This document shows, piece after piece, positions 34,801 to 45,263 of a stretch of 64,000 nucleotides of DNA. The notes beneath the pieces are model-generated. The model searched no databases and was not told the origin of the DNA. It saw only the letters and a program-made list of their open reading frames with translations. Each line of letters starts with the position of its first letter. Within the stretch, counting starts at the first letter, position 1. Where the stretch lies: NCBI GenBank assembly GCA_027924645.1, contig BSBN01000781.1, forward strand, positions 248,001 to 312,000. Direction: 5' to 3'. The position numbers and the translations under genes are program-made. The DNA comes from Cunninghamia lanceolata (Eukaryota > Streptophyta > Pinopsida > Cupressales > Cupressaceae).

Positions 34801-36148
34801 AAAATCACCGTCTCCACAGCACTTGTTAACAGAAACAGGAGATAGGGGTGAACAACAGCATGATGCTGAAAAACATGATCAGGTACCTCCATGGTTAACA
34901 TCAGAAGTGAATGTTGAGGAGGAACTGGAGATTCAGGAGTTTGATGTCTCCACCCTGTTCTCCGTGGATATAATGAAACCCAGGAGGAAGGCCAGAATGA
35001 CTTCGGCCATCAAGAGAGATCCGGTGACAGGGAGAAGGACCGCACAAATTGTTTTACCTGCCGTGGAGAAGGAGAAGGGCAAAATCACTGTGGATGAATT
35101 CCAGATAAGCACAGTAGATCTGGGTTTTGCCAACGAAGAACAGGAAGGTCAAGAAGCTAAGGATATCATTGAATCTCTAATTCAGAAAGTGAAAAGAGAG
35201 AAAGAGAAGAATAAGCAACATAAAGAGCACATTGCTCAGTTGCATGCATATATTAAAGGCTTGACCACTCCTGATAGTACCACAAGTGAAGCTGCAGTCC
35301 CATTGACTGCCATTTCTCAGGAGGAGGTAAATAAACTGGACCTCATGAAGCATGAGGCGTCCGTAATAAGGAAATGGTTGTCATCCACATTGGATGATGC
35401 CATTGAAATAATGAAGGCCTCTTTGAAGAGGTGGAGCATCCTAAGCGACTCCAAGGCTAAGGTGGATAAATTGCAGATGCAGACCGGAAAAAGGTCTTAT
35501 AAACTGGAGAGAGTCCTCAGCATGTTGGGAGAAATAAGGAAGATCAATCCACAACTGCTTATCAGTAAGCAGGTGTTAAATAATAATACTGCATTGTTAG
35601 TAGATATCTGGTACAAAGATGTACAGTTTGAATGCGGAGTCCTCAAGAGATGCAATAATAAGCTGAGGGAGATCAGCATGAGGCTACGTGATTTAATGGG
35701 CATTGAAGTAGACATGCTCGAAACATTAGAGGGCAAAGTGGAAGGGAAGATAGAGAATCAAGATGAAGATTCTGCCCTTAAGGCTCTGCGCAATAACTTC
35801 CAAATGGAAGACGATGGTCCGCTCGTCCACTTGATAGAAGAGATCATAAATAAGGTGATGAGGATCAAGGTCAAGATGGAGAGTTATAATGAGACACTGC
35901 AGGACAGAAAGAATAAGCTGGACAACAGCAAGGATAAGTATGAGGCACACAAGCACACCATTATGAAGGCAAAAACTCAAGATGGCGGAGGAATAGATCA
36001 GGTTGTGCAATCATATGAGCAAATCCAGAGCAGCATGCAGCCCCATATGCAGCAGCGTCATCATCAGGATAGCGAAAGTTCAGAAAGCGATGCACATGAT
36101 GATGACCCGCATGCATCAGATGAAGAGCATGATGGAGATACATCATGA
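31832..36148 (+). pseudogene. LTR-borne ORF of element G, copy 1 (U3): large coiled-coil protein
   Basis: One frame of 1,439 codons from ATG 31832 (MAEKRLVK) to TGA 36146-36148 with no frameshift, interrupted by TAG at 32114, 33188, 33728, 34094 and 34766. All but 34094 are CAG in the other LTR. Residues ~1-450 look globular (VFVSGMWNAAGFPYS, VDLSIKGLSRTFGLPMGSK, FRDWMYGIIMMCLYADIKPLWGQII, RPYDPYDRVQKILGKP). Residues ~450-1040 are Lys/Glu/Pro-rich and probably disordered. Residues ~1080-1400 are coiled coil, and the C-terminus is an acidic His/Asp/Ser tail. No enzyme motif. It resembles ORF2 of A/B/C in layout. Function unknown. Confidence 0.85.
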
Positions 36149-36180
36149 AGGGGGGATATTTTGTATAAGCAATATAGATA

Positions 36181-36196
36181 GTTGCCAGCTGGCAAC
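36181..36196 (+). promoter_or_regulatory. 16-base perfect palindrome between LTR ORF and TATA box
   Basis: GTTGCCAGCTGGCAAC is its own reverse complement. It lies 33 bases after the LTR ORF stop and about 100 bases before the TATA box, and is conserved at 51330-51345. GATCC-gt-GGATC, a second palindrome, follows at 36261. Confidence 0.5.
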
Positions 36197-36299
36197 TTGT
36201 GCCTTTTTGTAAAATTGACAAGTCATGAAATGATGACCGTTGATTTATATTGATAAATTAGATCCGTGGATCTTTTGTAAAGGATTCCTCACCTTATTC

Positions 36300-36306
36300 T
36301 ATAAAA
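36300..36306 (+). promoter_or_regulatory. TATA box of the G genomic transcript
   Basis: TATAAAA in the context TTATTCTATAAAAGGTGG, with the copy at 51449-51455 in the 3' LTR. Transcription from here would make the LTR ORF part of U3, present only at the 3' end of the genomic RNA. Confidence 0.6.
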
Positions 36307-37069
36307 GGTGGTGGAATGCCTTGTTGTATTCATTCAAAACTTAATTAAAATTTGATTGCTGAAGTATTCAGGACTTATTTCAAAGCTGCTGTATATGTAC
36401 ATGTCATTTGCATACTTAATGAAAGAGAAGAGTATTCCGATTACAAATCTTAGTAAATCTTGAGTAATTTGTGTTTGAATTCTGGATATATGCTTTGATT
36501 TGCTGTGTCTCTTGGAGTGCTCATCATGTTGCATGTATTGTTTTCATTCATTATCCTCTGAAGTTTGCATCAACTGTATCTAGCTGTGGAATGTCCTGGT
36601 GAACATATGGTTTGATTTCTTCTCCTCATGACAGTATCAAGCATGTATGTGGATCAAAAGCTAAAGGTTCAACTTAATTAGAAGTATTTCCTTTAATTTC
36701 TTTCAATTTCAGAGCATCTCACTATCACAATTGCAAATAAACTGATAATCTTAAGCAAATAACACCAAATATGCAGACATCCCGTAGATAATAGCAAATA
36801 TTTAGCATATTTGAACACTAAGCATGCGCAATTGAGAATATCATGCAAAGATTGAGGTATTTTACATCCTTTTATCAAATAACTGCATAATTTGACTCCT
36901 CGGTAAGGAATTGCTACAGGAAAGTCATGATGATGGCACATTTTCACGTAAGGCCCCAAAATGGAAACAGCAACTCACATTAACCACTGAGTAACATCAG
37001 TCGATTAAGACCTAATCACCGGAGACTTGGGATCATGAATTCTCTGAATTCACTGTATCTTTCAAGATG

Positions 37070-37075
37070 AATAAA
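37070..37075 (+). terminator. Polyadenylation signal in the G LTR
   Basis: AATAAA, 54 bases before the LTR end; the functional copy for the genomic RNA would be 52219-52224 in the 3' LTR. Confidence 0.5.
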
Positions 37076-37134
37076 GGTTAATGTGTACTTTTATTCTATG
37101 TTTGTTTGTGACTAACATCATAACCAACATAAAT

Positions 37135-37151
37135 TGGCGCTAGAAGGAGGG
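37135..37151 (+). other. Primer binding site of element G
   Basis: TGGCGCTAGAAGGAGGG starts five bases after the LTR end. It is a non-Met site typical in form for plant Gypsy elements; the tRNA is not assigned. The leader 37152-37568 has no supported frame. Confidence 0.65.
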
Positions 37152-37568
37152 CAGGTCCAGAAAACCACGCTCATCATCATTATTTTCAAGTTTGATGATG
37201 CATAGAGTAAGGTAACCTCATATCGCCTATGAATTTCAGTAAATTACGTAAATATTTGCTGTAAGAAGTTTGTATGTGTTCATTCTATGTAAAGATTTCG
37301 AGATCTCACATAAATACTGCAAGCTTTATAGTAGATCTCTCTGAATTCACTAATATCGGCTAAAGATATGTAAATTTGTTCAAGCTTTGAGAATTTTAGG
37401 CCTTAGGCACTCGAGATCTTGTGCTACGGGTCAGGATATCCCAATATCCTGTCATATTTACAGTATCTTCACAAATATGTTGTAAATATCCAGTCTGATT
37501 TGCCATCTGACCGCAAATATCACCTCATCCAGTGAAATTTAACCAATATTTGCAAAGTTTCAGCCAAT

Positions 37569-39128
37569 TTGCCTCCAAATCGAGAAATCCTGGCTCACAG
37601 GATAAATACCAGGTCTAGACCTAGTGAAATTTTTGAAGAATTGCCTGTTAGAGGTTTCAAACCTAGGACTGTAGACATTCACCATACTCCAGGGTCAGGC
37701 GCGTCTAAAGCTTCACCAGAGCCTCCTCCTGTGACCCCTGTCGGTTTGCAAATACCTTCTGGTATATCCGTGACACCTCCTATTCAACCTCAGGGTGTGC
37801 CTTTAGTTCAAACTCAGCCAGCAGCACCACCAGCTCAACCTCCTCAGGTTACAATGTCTTTCTTTGCAGCGGAGTCACCTTTGACCTTTACTGCATATCA
37901 TGAGTTACCAAAGAATCCGGACAAAATTTGCCCAAAATATCATCCTTACCAAGATGCTGATGATCATATCAGGACATTTAAGGAGGCTTGCTGCAGAGCT
38001 AGAATAAAGCATCAAGATGTGGTGTGCAGATTATTCCCTTTTTCCTTAGGGGAAGAGGCTTATAATTGGTTCATTAGTCTTGGTCAATCTTCTGTCGGTT
38101 CGTGGGCTGTCTTAGAGAAAGCCTTTCTTGACAGGTTCAAGGTCCCTATTGATCCATCCATGAATTACCATATGTTTGCCACAATCAAAAGATTTGAGAA
38201 TGAGCCTATTGCCAATTTCAATGCTAGGTTCCAGAAAATGTTGTCCAAGCTAGTTGCCCCATATGTGGTGGTTGATGCTGCTGCTAGGAGTATCTACTAC
38301 TCAGCCCTGGATCCATTAACTTCCATGTTCATCAGGAGAACACATCCTGAAATCACTACCTTGACAGGAGCTTTTCAAGAAGCTATCAAGGTAAATCAGC
38401 AGTTGATACCTGCTCCTACTCCAAATATAGTATTCCCTACTTTGCCTGGCGTGTAATCACAATATCCAGCACAATATCCTGCAGCTTATCCTTCACAATA
38501 TCCTGCACAATATCCTAATAGATCAGTGATACCCCCAGCAGTCATGCCTGCACCTTTGCAAGTACCTCCATTGAGTATTATGCCTCCTCCTAATGGAAAT
38601 AGCCAATTGCCACAATATCCTGCACATGCTCAGACACCTCAGGGTACCGATCTATCCAACAATAACCATGGATCTTCCTTTTTCAAGCCTCAGACCGAAA
38701 ATGTAGTGGCCAAAGCTCAAGAGGAGAAGGAGGAAATCAAAGAAATTTTTGCTCAACTCAGAAAACTCACCACAGAAGTAACACATTTGAGAAATTAAGG
38801 CTTTTATTCGCAGTCAGGTCAGAATAGAAATTATTCCAATGATAGACCAAACTACCCTGATAGAGGATATAACAACAATAACTTCAACAATAATGCTGGA
38901 AGTAATAATAATCCTCCTAGACAGCCTAGAATATGGAACTCCAGGCCAAATAACGGTTCATTAGCATCACCCCTAGACAATCAGCCTCCTGGTGAAGCCA
39001 AACAGACTACTAGAGTCAATCTTGCTGAGGCAGCCCTTACCAATTGGTGCAGGATCCACAATACGAATGCACATGCAGAATTAGATTGTCCACAATTTAG
39101 GATTGCTGCCAGCATCTTTCAGACTGAA
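37569..39128 (+). pseudogene. gag: Gag of element G (capsid plus zinc knuckle)
   Basis: An open frame enters at 37569 without an ATG; the first ATG in frame is at 37854. Residues after it contain YHPYQDADDHIRTFKEACC, FSLGEEAYNWFISL and LDRFKVPIDPS...FNARFQKML, the retrotransposon gag capsid pattern of plant Gypsy elements. Stops interrupt it at 38454 and 38796. Between them is a QYPAQYP-type repeat (38456-38520) and a helical region. The frame continues to a knuckle-like WCRIH...H...C at 39045-39092. Same frame as the protease, so gag and protease were one polyprotein. Confidence 0.85.
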
Positions 39129-40217
39129 GTGTCTAACACTTCTGGAAATCCACCTCAGGTAGAAGGAAATGAGATAGTTCCTTGTGGATATGATTCAGCT
39201 TTTGTGTTAGAAACGTACACAAATCAGCCTCATCAGGATTATAATCAGACCTGTGAGGAATCTGCCTTAACCTTTGAAACAAACTATGTTTTCCCCTTTG
39301 AGGATGAAAACAAACCTGCAAGAGAGCATGAGGAAGTACATGCATACCAGCAGCAATATCCTGGTAAGCACAATTATAACCTGAGAAGTAGTGCCAACAG
39401 ACCTACTGGTCCGTTGACATCATCTTTACCTCCAAACAATTTCAATACACCTCCTGATCCTAAGGCTAGCAATAACCCTGGATTTCCCAAGGTGAATGCT
39501 CAATACTTGTCACCTCAAAACACAGGATCAAAGATTGCAAATGCACCTCATGAGTCTGACAAGTTAGTCAGTTATTTGGCTGATGAAATGAGGAAAATCA
39601 AGATCAACCTATCCCTATCTGAGTTATTGAAAACTCCTGCCATCAAAAAGGCATTCATGAAGTCATTAGATGATCCTGCTCCTAGAGAAGATAGCCATCT
39701 TTCAGGTCAGTCTAATGGCAAAGAGCATGATGTTAAGGATAATATTAGCAAGCCCAAAGCGTCCGCTACAATCCAAGCTGCTGAAACCTCCCACATGACC
39801 TTGTACAGAGATAAAACTGAATCACCTCCGTTTCTCCTCACTATAAGAATGTTCAGCAAGAACTTGCACAACTGTTTAGTTGATTCAGGAGCTTCAATGA
39901 ATGTTATGCCTTTGTCAATATGCAATGCTTTAGGACTGCATCCTGCTAAATCCTTAAAGAAGGTCACTCAACTGGACAAGACAGAAGTAAGTGTAGTAGG
40001 AGAACTAACTCACATTCACATGCAGCTAGCATCTGATCCTCGGATCCAATATTACATTGACATTCAGGTAGTTGACATACTTGATACATATGGGATGTTG
40101 CTTAGCCGAGACTGGTCTAAAACGCTTAACGGATATATGTCTACAGATTTCAGTCACATGTGGTTACCATGGAAGGTATACCTAATCAGATCAGGATTGA
40201 TGCTGAGCCTAGGATGA
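39129..40217 (+). CDS. Retropepsin-type aspartic protease region of element G
   Basis: An open frame of 362 residues, a continuation of gag. The active site VDSGAS is at about 39879-39896, followed by NVMPLSICNALGL and LSRDWSKTL, the Gypsy protease pattern. The frame is lost near 40170-40215, where the homologous reading moves to another frame (DFSHMWLPW... then GIPNQIRID). It would process the polyprotein. Confidence 0.85.
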   Translation: MSNTSGNPPQVEGNEIVPCGYDSAFVLETYTNQPHQDYNQTCEESALTFETNYVFPFEDENKPAREHEEVHAYQQQYPGKHNYNLRSSANRPTGPLTSSLPPNNFNTPPDPKASNNPGFPKVNAQYLSPQNTGSKIANAPHESDKLVSYLADEMRKIKINLSLSELLKTPAIKKAFMKSLDDPAPREDSHLSGQSNGKEHDVKDNISKPKASATIQAAETSHMTLYRDKTESPPFLLTIRMFSKNLHNCLVDSGASMNVMPLSICNALGLHPAKSLKKVTQLDKTEVSVVGELTHIHMQLASDPRIQYYIDIQVVDILDTYGMLLSRDWSKTLNGYMSTDFSHMWLPWKVYLIRSGLMLSLG

Positions 40218-40942
40218 AACATATGATCACAGAGTACAACAAAACAAATGAGATCATGTATGTAAACATAGAACCTGGAGTTTATCGCATCAGGCCGCAA
40301 ACTGTTAAAATAGAAGAGATCCTGATGCTTGATGTTCATCATCATCATGATGATGATTATCATGAGGATATGCCAGTTATAGAACTTAATAATGATCCTG
40401 ATAATGAAAATAATGTGAATCGCTTCAGAGATTTTGAGATACATCTATCTACTTAGGTAAAACATTGTCAATTATTAAATATATCTGTTAATGATATTTT
40501 GATTGATGGATGGTGCAGATTACATGCCGAAGCACACTCAGAAAAGACTTGTGAACCATGCTTAGACATGATGATACTGGAGCAAACATATAGCGATGCA
40601 TCATCATCATATTCCGAGGTGAGTATTACATCTGATGATGATGATGATACTAATTCTTATTTGTCTTCTGCAGAAGCAGAGGCACCGACGGATCCTGATG
40701 AAGATCATATTCGGAGAATAGAAGAAGTCCTGGTGTCGGACCCGATAAATGATGCGAGAAAAGAAAAGATCACTCCTGGTAGTGATTGCTTCATGGAATC
40801 AGATTATGAGTTGTCTGATGAAGACAAAGGCAGTGACCTGACGAAGTTCAAAGAATTTCTGGTAAAAGAAATAGAAAAGATGACACAACAGCGTAAATCT
40901 CCCTAGGAGGTTTTAATTAAAGGTTGGTGTAGGCTGCATGAG
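40218..40942 (+). pseudogene. Linker with knuckle-like repeat 1 (element G)
   Basis: One frame from 40160 to 40906 with one stop near 40454. It includes His/Asp-rich and acidic stretches and a zinc-binding-like unit WCRLHxxxHSExTCxxC at 40511-40561. A second unit follows at 40925-40975. Such units between protease and RT are not a standard Gypsy feature known to me. Confidence 0.6.
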
Positions 40943-41679
40943 GTGCCTCACTCAGAAACAACTTGCTCACTGTGTTTACACATCTTGAAGAAGCATGCAA
41001 CTGTATATCCTGAACATCATCCTCCTGCTGAGATGGAAGAGAAAACAGAAAAGCCATCAGGCTCACAAAATAAAGGAAAGAAGAAACTCGAGGATGATAA
41101 TACCTCTAAGTTAAAGTGGATATCAGGCGGAGCAGCAGCCAGAGCTGCAAAGAAGAAAGAAAGTTCAAGTAAATATCCTGCTGAAGACAAATGTCTTGCT
41201 GAAGATAAGCCTTGGATCTTAAGGTTTGACGGATCTAAATCCAAGCAAGGTGCTGGGGTAGGAATCGACCTTATCAATCCATCAGGAAAATCCTATTTAG
41301 CAGCTTACAGATTACAGTTCCCCTGTACTAACAAGTAACAGAGTATGAAGCTCTGATTCATGGACTGTTGTTTGCTCATAAGAAGAAAGTGAAGATCCTG
41401 CATGTCTTTGGAGATTCAGAACTGGTTGTGAGACAAGTAAGAGGAATTTACTCTTGTAATTACAGAAAGCTATCAAATTACAGACATCGTGTGTGGGACC
41501 TGATTGAAGACTTTGATGCCTTTAATATCACTCACGTACCAAGAGAATAGAACCAGAGGGCAGATGCACTTGCCCAGGCCGCCAGTATGTTGGAACCGCT
41601 ATCTATATCTGGTCTGAAGAGATTTTCAGTAGAATTGGTGTCAGTACCATCAGTACCTGACAACGTGACTAATCTCTAG
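40925..41679 (+). pseudogene. Second RNase H (archaeal-type, RVT_3-like) located before RT, with knuckle repeat 2
   Basis: The knuckle unit at 40925-40975 is followed by a Lys-rich linker, then an RNase H: LRFDGSKSKQGAGVGIDL (first Asp, near 41224), TEYEALIHG (Glu, near 41345, reached after a one-base frame change at 41325-41340), FGDSELVVRQVRG (Asp, near 41410) and NQRADALAQAAS (last Asp, near 41560). All four acidic positions are present. In-frame TAGs lie at 41548 and 41677. In Tat-type elements a second RNase H is known; here it precedes RT. Confidence 0.8.
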
Positions 41680-44361
41680 GTGTTTGATGATGATCAGCAC
41701 ATTCTAGACTTCATATCAAACAGAGACATATTTGAAGCTCAGATTATAGATGAAAATTGTATGGAAGATCATGTCTGGGAAGAAGATGAGATATTAGAGT
41801 TGCCTAGCAACAGGATCCCTAAAGGTATGATTGAATTAGAAAGAGCTTTTGATTTGGATAATATGCTTAAACATAAAGATCTGCCCAAGGCAGATGGAGG
41901 CCAATATTCACAGGTGAATATAGGACAAAAGGAAGACAAGAAGAATGTGCTGATAGGCAAAGTCTACACATCAGAAGAGTTAGAAGGAATAACTCAGTCA
42001 CTTAAAGATTACATACACGTGATTGCATGGACTTATGATGAGCTAAAAACATATGACACCTCTGTCATAACTCATACTATACCTCTCAAGCCAGATGCAA
42101 AACCTTTCAGACAGAAGCAACGGCCAGTTAACGCTCTGCTGGAACCAATCATCCTTGAAGAAGTCAAGAAATTGTTAAATGCCTGGATAATATTTCCTGT
42201 CAGGCACTCCACTTGGGTGGCAAATCTTGTGTCAGTCAGAAAGAAGAATGGAGACATCAGGTTATGTGTAGATTTCAGGAACCTAAACAAAGCATTAGAA
42301 AAGGATAATTATCCTTTGCCCTCCTTAGATGAAGTTCTACAAATTGTGAATGGAGCCAAGATGATGTCCTTCCTGGACGGTTTCTCCGGATACAACCAAG
42401 TGATGGTTGATAAAATTGACAGATTAAAAACCACCTTCACCACAAAGTGGGGGATATTTGCATATAGACGTATGCCATTTGGACTTATAAATGCTGGGGC
42501 TACATTCCAGCGAGCAATGGACATAGCCTTCAGATGCTTAATAGGAAAATGTATAGTTATCTACATGGATGACTTGACAGTATTCTCCAAGGAAAGGGGG
42601 AATCATGTTGCTGATCTCAAAAGTGTACTGAAGAAATGTGAAGAGTATGGAATATCTTTGAATCCTAAGAAGTGTATATTTGGGGTCACAACAGGAAAAT
42701 TACTAGGCCACCTGATCACAGAAGATGGAATTATCATTGATCCTGACAGGGTGGAATCCATTATGAAGTTACAACTTCCAGGAAGCAAAAAGGAACTTAA
42801 ATCTTATTTTGGTAAGATAAATTTTGTGAGGAAGTTCATCACCGGCTTTGCTGAGATTGTCAGACCACTAAATGCCATGTTGAAAAAAGATGCACAAATT
42901 GAGTGGACACCAGAAGCCAAGGCTACTTTTGAAGATATAAAGAAGGCCATTTCAGATGCTCCTGTCCTCATCAGTCCAGATTACACAAGAGATTTCTACA
43001 TCTACTCATTTGCTTCAGAACATACCTCTGCAGCAGTGTTAACTCAAAGAAATGAAAAGAAAGAAGAGAAACCAATTGCTTTCATGAGCTGTCCTTTCAG
43101 GGATGCTGAGTTGAGATATGTAGATGTTGAAAGACAGGCACTTGCATTAGTCAGAGCAGTAAAGAAGTTTAGACATTATATACTGAGAAGCAAAGTGATT
43201 GCTGTGGTACCAGATGCAGCAGTGAAGATGCTGCTGATGCAGAGTGAACCTGGTGAAAAAAGAGCCAAATGGATTACTGTATTACAAGAATATGACATGG
43301 AGATCACACCCATGAAGCTGGTAAGAGGACAAGCTCTGAGCCAGATGATATCTGAAACTGATCCAAACATCATCAGTCAGCAGTATGTGATCAATGAGAA
43401 AGACAATAGAGAATGGTATTCAGACATCAGGCACATCCTGATAACTGGAAGATGTCCTTCAAGAATGCAAGCCTCACAGAGAAGAGCCTTAAAGATAAGA
43501 TCCCAGAAGTATATGATGAAGGGAGGAACCCTGTTTAAAAAGAATTATGAAGGGATATACTTGAGATGCTTAGAGAAACCAGAAGCAAATAAAGTTTTAA
43601 CAGAGTTACATGACAAGTTTGGAACTGCACACGGATCAGCATTGGCCACAACACATGCAATCCTCAGAATAGGATACTATTGGCCTACGATTTTTAAAGA
43701 CACGGCTGATCATGTTAAATGTTGTCATGTTTGTCAGGTTGCTGCTAACAGAGAGAAATATGCTGCACAACTGTTGCAACCAGTGATGGAAGAGCGCCCA
43801 TTTGCACAGTGGGGCATGGATTTCATAGGACCGATCAATCCTCCGTCTTCCTCAGGCCATAGGTATGTCCTAACGATTACTGATTATTGTACCAGATGGA
43901 CTGAGGCTATCAGCAGCAAAACTTGTACTGCAGATGATGTCATTAAATTTTTGGAAAGCAACATTATCACCAGGTATGGAACTCCCTATGCATTGGTAAG
44001 TGATAATGGTTCTGCCTTCATTTCCACCAAATTGTCAAGTTGGGCTTTTGATCATGGGATCATACTTAAGTTCTCATCCAACTACTATCCCCAGGGAAAT
44101 GGATTAGCAGAATCCACCAACAAGAATTTACTGAGTATAATAAGAAAATTGATAGAGAAAAATCCCAGGGAATGGAACTCATTTCTGAAATATGCCTTAT
44201 GGGTAGACAGAACTAGAATGAAAACTACATTAGGAAACTCACCCTTCCAACTAGTATATGGGGTAGATCCTATCCTCCCTGTAAACTTGAAAATTCCTAC
44301 TCTGCAGTTTGCCCAAGAGTATCTAGGCATAGATAATAAACAGGAAGTCAGGTTGCTTTAG
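41680..44361 (+). CDS. pol: Pol of element G: RT, degenerate RNase H, integrase
   Basis: An uninterrupted frame of 893 residues. RT spans ~165-350 with LCVDFRNLNKA, SFLDGFSGYNQ and the catalytic YMDD at residues 295-298 (42562-42573). The following Gypsy RNase H (~435-560) has FASEHTSAAVL where the family usually has an Asp, so its first catalytic residue is missing, while Glu in ERQALALV remains. Integrase ~590-890: a His-His-Cys-Cys region, then D714 (GMDFIGP), D775 (SDNGSAF) and E811 (GLAEST), an exact D,D35E spacing. RT and integrase look catalytically plausible. The frame continues past a TAG to 44667. Confidence 0.93.
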   Translation: MFDDDQHILDFISNRDIFEAQIIDENCMEDHVWEEDEILELPSNRIPKGMIELERAFDLDNMLKHKDLPKADGGQYSQVNIGQKEDKKNVLIGKVYTSEELEGITQSLKDYIHVIAWTYDELKTYDTSVITHTIPLKPDAKPFRQKQRPVNALLEPIILEEVKKLLNAWIIFPVRHSTWVANLVSVRKKNGDIRLCVDFRNLNKALEKDNYPLPSLDEVLQIVNGAKMMSFLDGFSGYNQVMVDKIDRLKTTFTTKWGIFAYRRMPFGLINAGATFQRAMDIAFRCLIGKCIVIYMDDLTVFSKERGNHVADLKSVLKKCEEYGISLNPKKCIFGVTTGKLLGHLITEDGIIIDPDRVESIMKLQLPGSKKELKSYFGKINFVRKFITGFAEIVRPLNAMLKKDAQIEWTPEAKATFEDIKKAISDAPVLISPDYTRDFYIYSFASEHTSAAVLTQRNEKKEEKPIAFMSCPFRDAELRYVDVERQALALVRAVKKFRHYILRSKVIAVVPDAAVKMLLMQSEPGEKRAKWITVLQEYDMEITPMKLVRGQALSQMISETDPNIISQQYVINEKDNREWYSDIRHILITGRCPSRMQASQRRALKIRSQKYMMKGGTLFKKNYEGIYLRCLEKPEANKVLTELHDKFGTAHGSALATTHAILRIGYYWPTIFKDTADHVKCCHVCQVAANREKYAAQLLQPVMEERPFAQWGMDFIGPINPPSSSGHRYVLTITDYCTRWTEAISSKTCTADDVIKFLESNIITRYGTPYALVSDNGSAFISTKLSSWAFDHGIILKFSSNYYPQGNGLAESTNKNLLSIIRKLIEKNPREWNSFLKYALWVDRTRMKTTLGNSPFQLVYGVDPILPVNLKIPTLQFAQEYLGIDNKQEVRLL

Positions 44362-44667
44362 TTGATGCACCTGGAAGAAAAACGAAGTCAAGCGATTGAC
44401 TAATTTGCGAAACATCAGGCTGTTGTCAAACGCTGGTTTGACAAAAGAGCCAGAATTAAAGCTTTCAGGATATCTGATTTAGTCCTGATGTGGGATAAGG
44501 CCCATGAAAAGAAAGGTGACCATGGTAAGTTTGATAGATTATGGATAGGTCCCTTTCAGATTTCTGAAATTTTAGGAGATAGCACTTATAGGCTTAAGAA
44601 CCTGACAGGTGAGGATGTCCCATTGCCAGTCAATGGACAATTCCTCAAACATTATTTCCAGGCCTGA
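44362..44667 (+). pseudogene. Integrase C-terminal module of element G
   Basis: Same frame as pol after TAG 44359-44361 and one further stop near 44401. It contains KRWFDKRARIKAFRISDLVLMWD and GKFDRLWIGPFQISEI, the Gypsy integrase C-terminal fold, ending FLKHYFQA with TGA 44665-44667. No chromodomain, as expected for Tat-like elements. Confidence 0.85.
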
Positions 44668-45138
44668 ATGACTTCGTCACAGTCATGTGTACCATATTGT
44701 ATATTTGTATAGTTGTTTGTACGGTTTGTTTAGTGTGTTGTTTTTGTTTTGTTGGTTGGGACCTTGTTCTGGTAAGTCAGGATGATGCATTTCATCACCC
44801 TAAGAAAATAATTAAATCGTTAGGATTCAAGTGATGTGAACACGTTTAAATATAGGTTATGATTCATTCTAGGAAGTATTCATGATCAGGTTTGTGATAT
44901 CTTTTCATTAGGGTGCTTTTTCTTGGTCAAAGCGAATCCATCACAATGAAACACCTAACAGCCTTGGGTTTGTTGAACACACTAGTATAGGTGTTAAGTG
45001 AAAAATCTAAAGGGACTCCCTTGCTACCAATACAATCTCCAACCTAAAGCTGCAAGTGACTGTACCTTGTACAAATGAGCTGACATGATGATATCAGATA
45101 TAAATTTTAAAGAAAAAATCAGAAAAGAAATAAAATTA

Positions 45139-45263
45139 GGCCACCTAAGTAACCCTACCGGGGCTATGGACGCCTGCTGGTAGTGGGGCTCTACTTAGGG
45201 AGATTGTATAGATAACCTTGCCGGGGCTATAGACGCCTGCTGGCAGCAAGGCTCTATCCAGGT
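45139..45263 (+). other. Two tandem hairpins upstream of the G 3' LTR
   Basis: Unit 1 (45151-45200) and unit 2 (45214-45262) share the ACCGGGGCTATrGACGCCTGCTGG type core. Each folds as a stem, CCC-TACCGG with CTGGTA-gtg-GGG and CCTT-GCCGG with CTGGC-agc-AAGG; the arm differences compensate. Unit 1 is extended by CCTAAGTA pairing with TACTTAGG. The rest of 44668-45511 is non-coding, and no clear polypurine tract precedes the LTR. Confidence 0.6.

Larger units (their letters stand above)
30360..37129 (+). repeat. 5' LTR of element G
   Basis: 6,770 bases, TGTTGTGTGG to ATAACCAACA. It opens with a short inverted repeat (GTTGTGT-ggtt-ACACAAC, 30361-30378). A TATA box (TATAAAA, 36300-36306) lies 830 bases before its end and AATAAA is at 37070-37075, which places U3 at about 30360-36330, R at about 36330-37095 and U5 after that. 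U3 carries the long reading frame. Confidence 0.96.

Noticed and set aside
33298..36221. Minus-strand frames of 60-136 codons inside the G LTR ORF
   Set aside because: Antisense shadows of the long plus-strand frame; they occur identically in both LTRs only because the sequence does.
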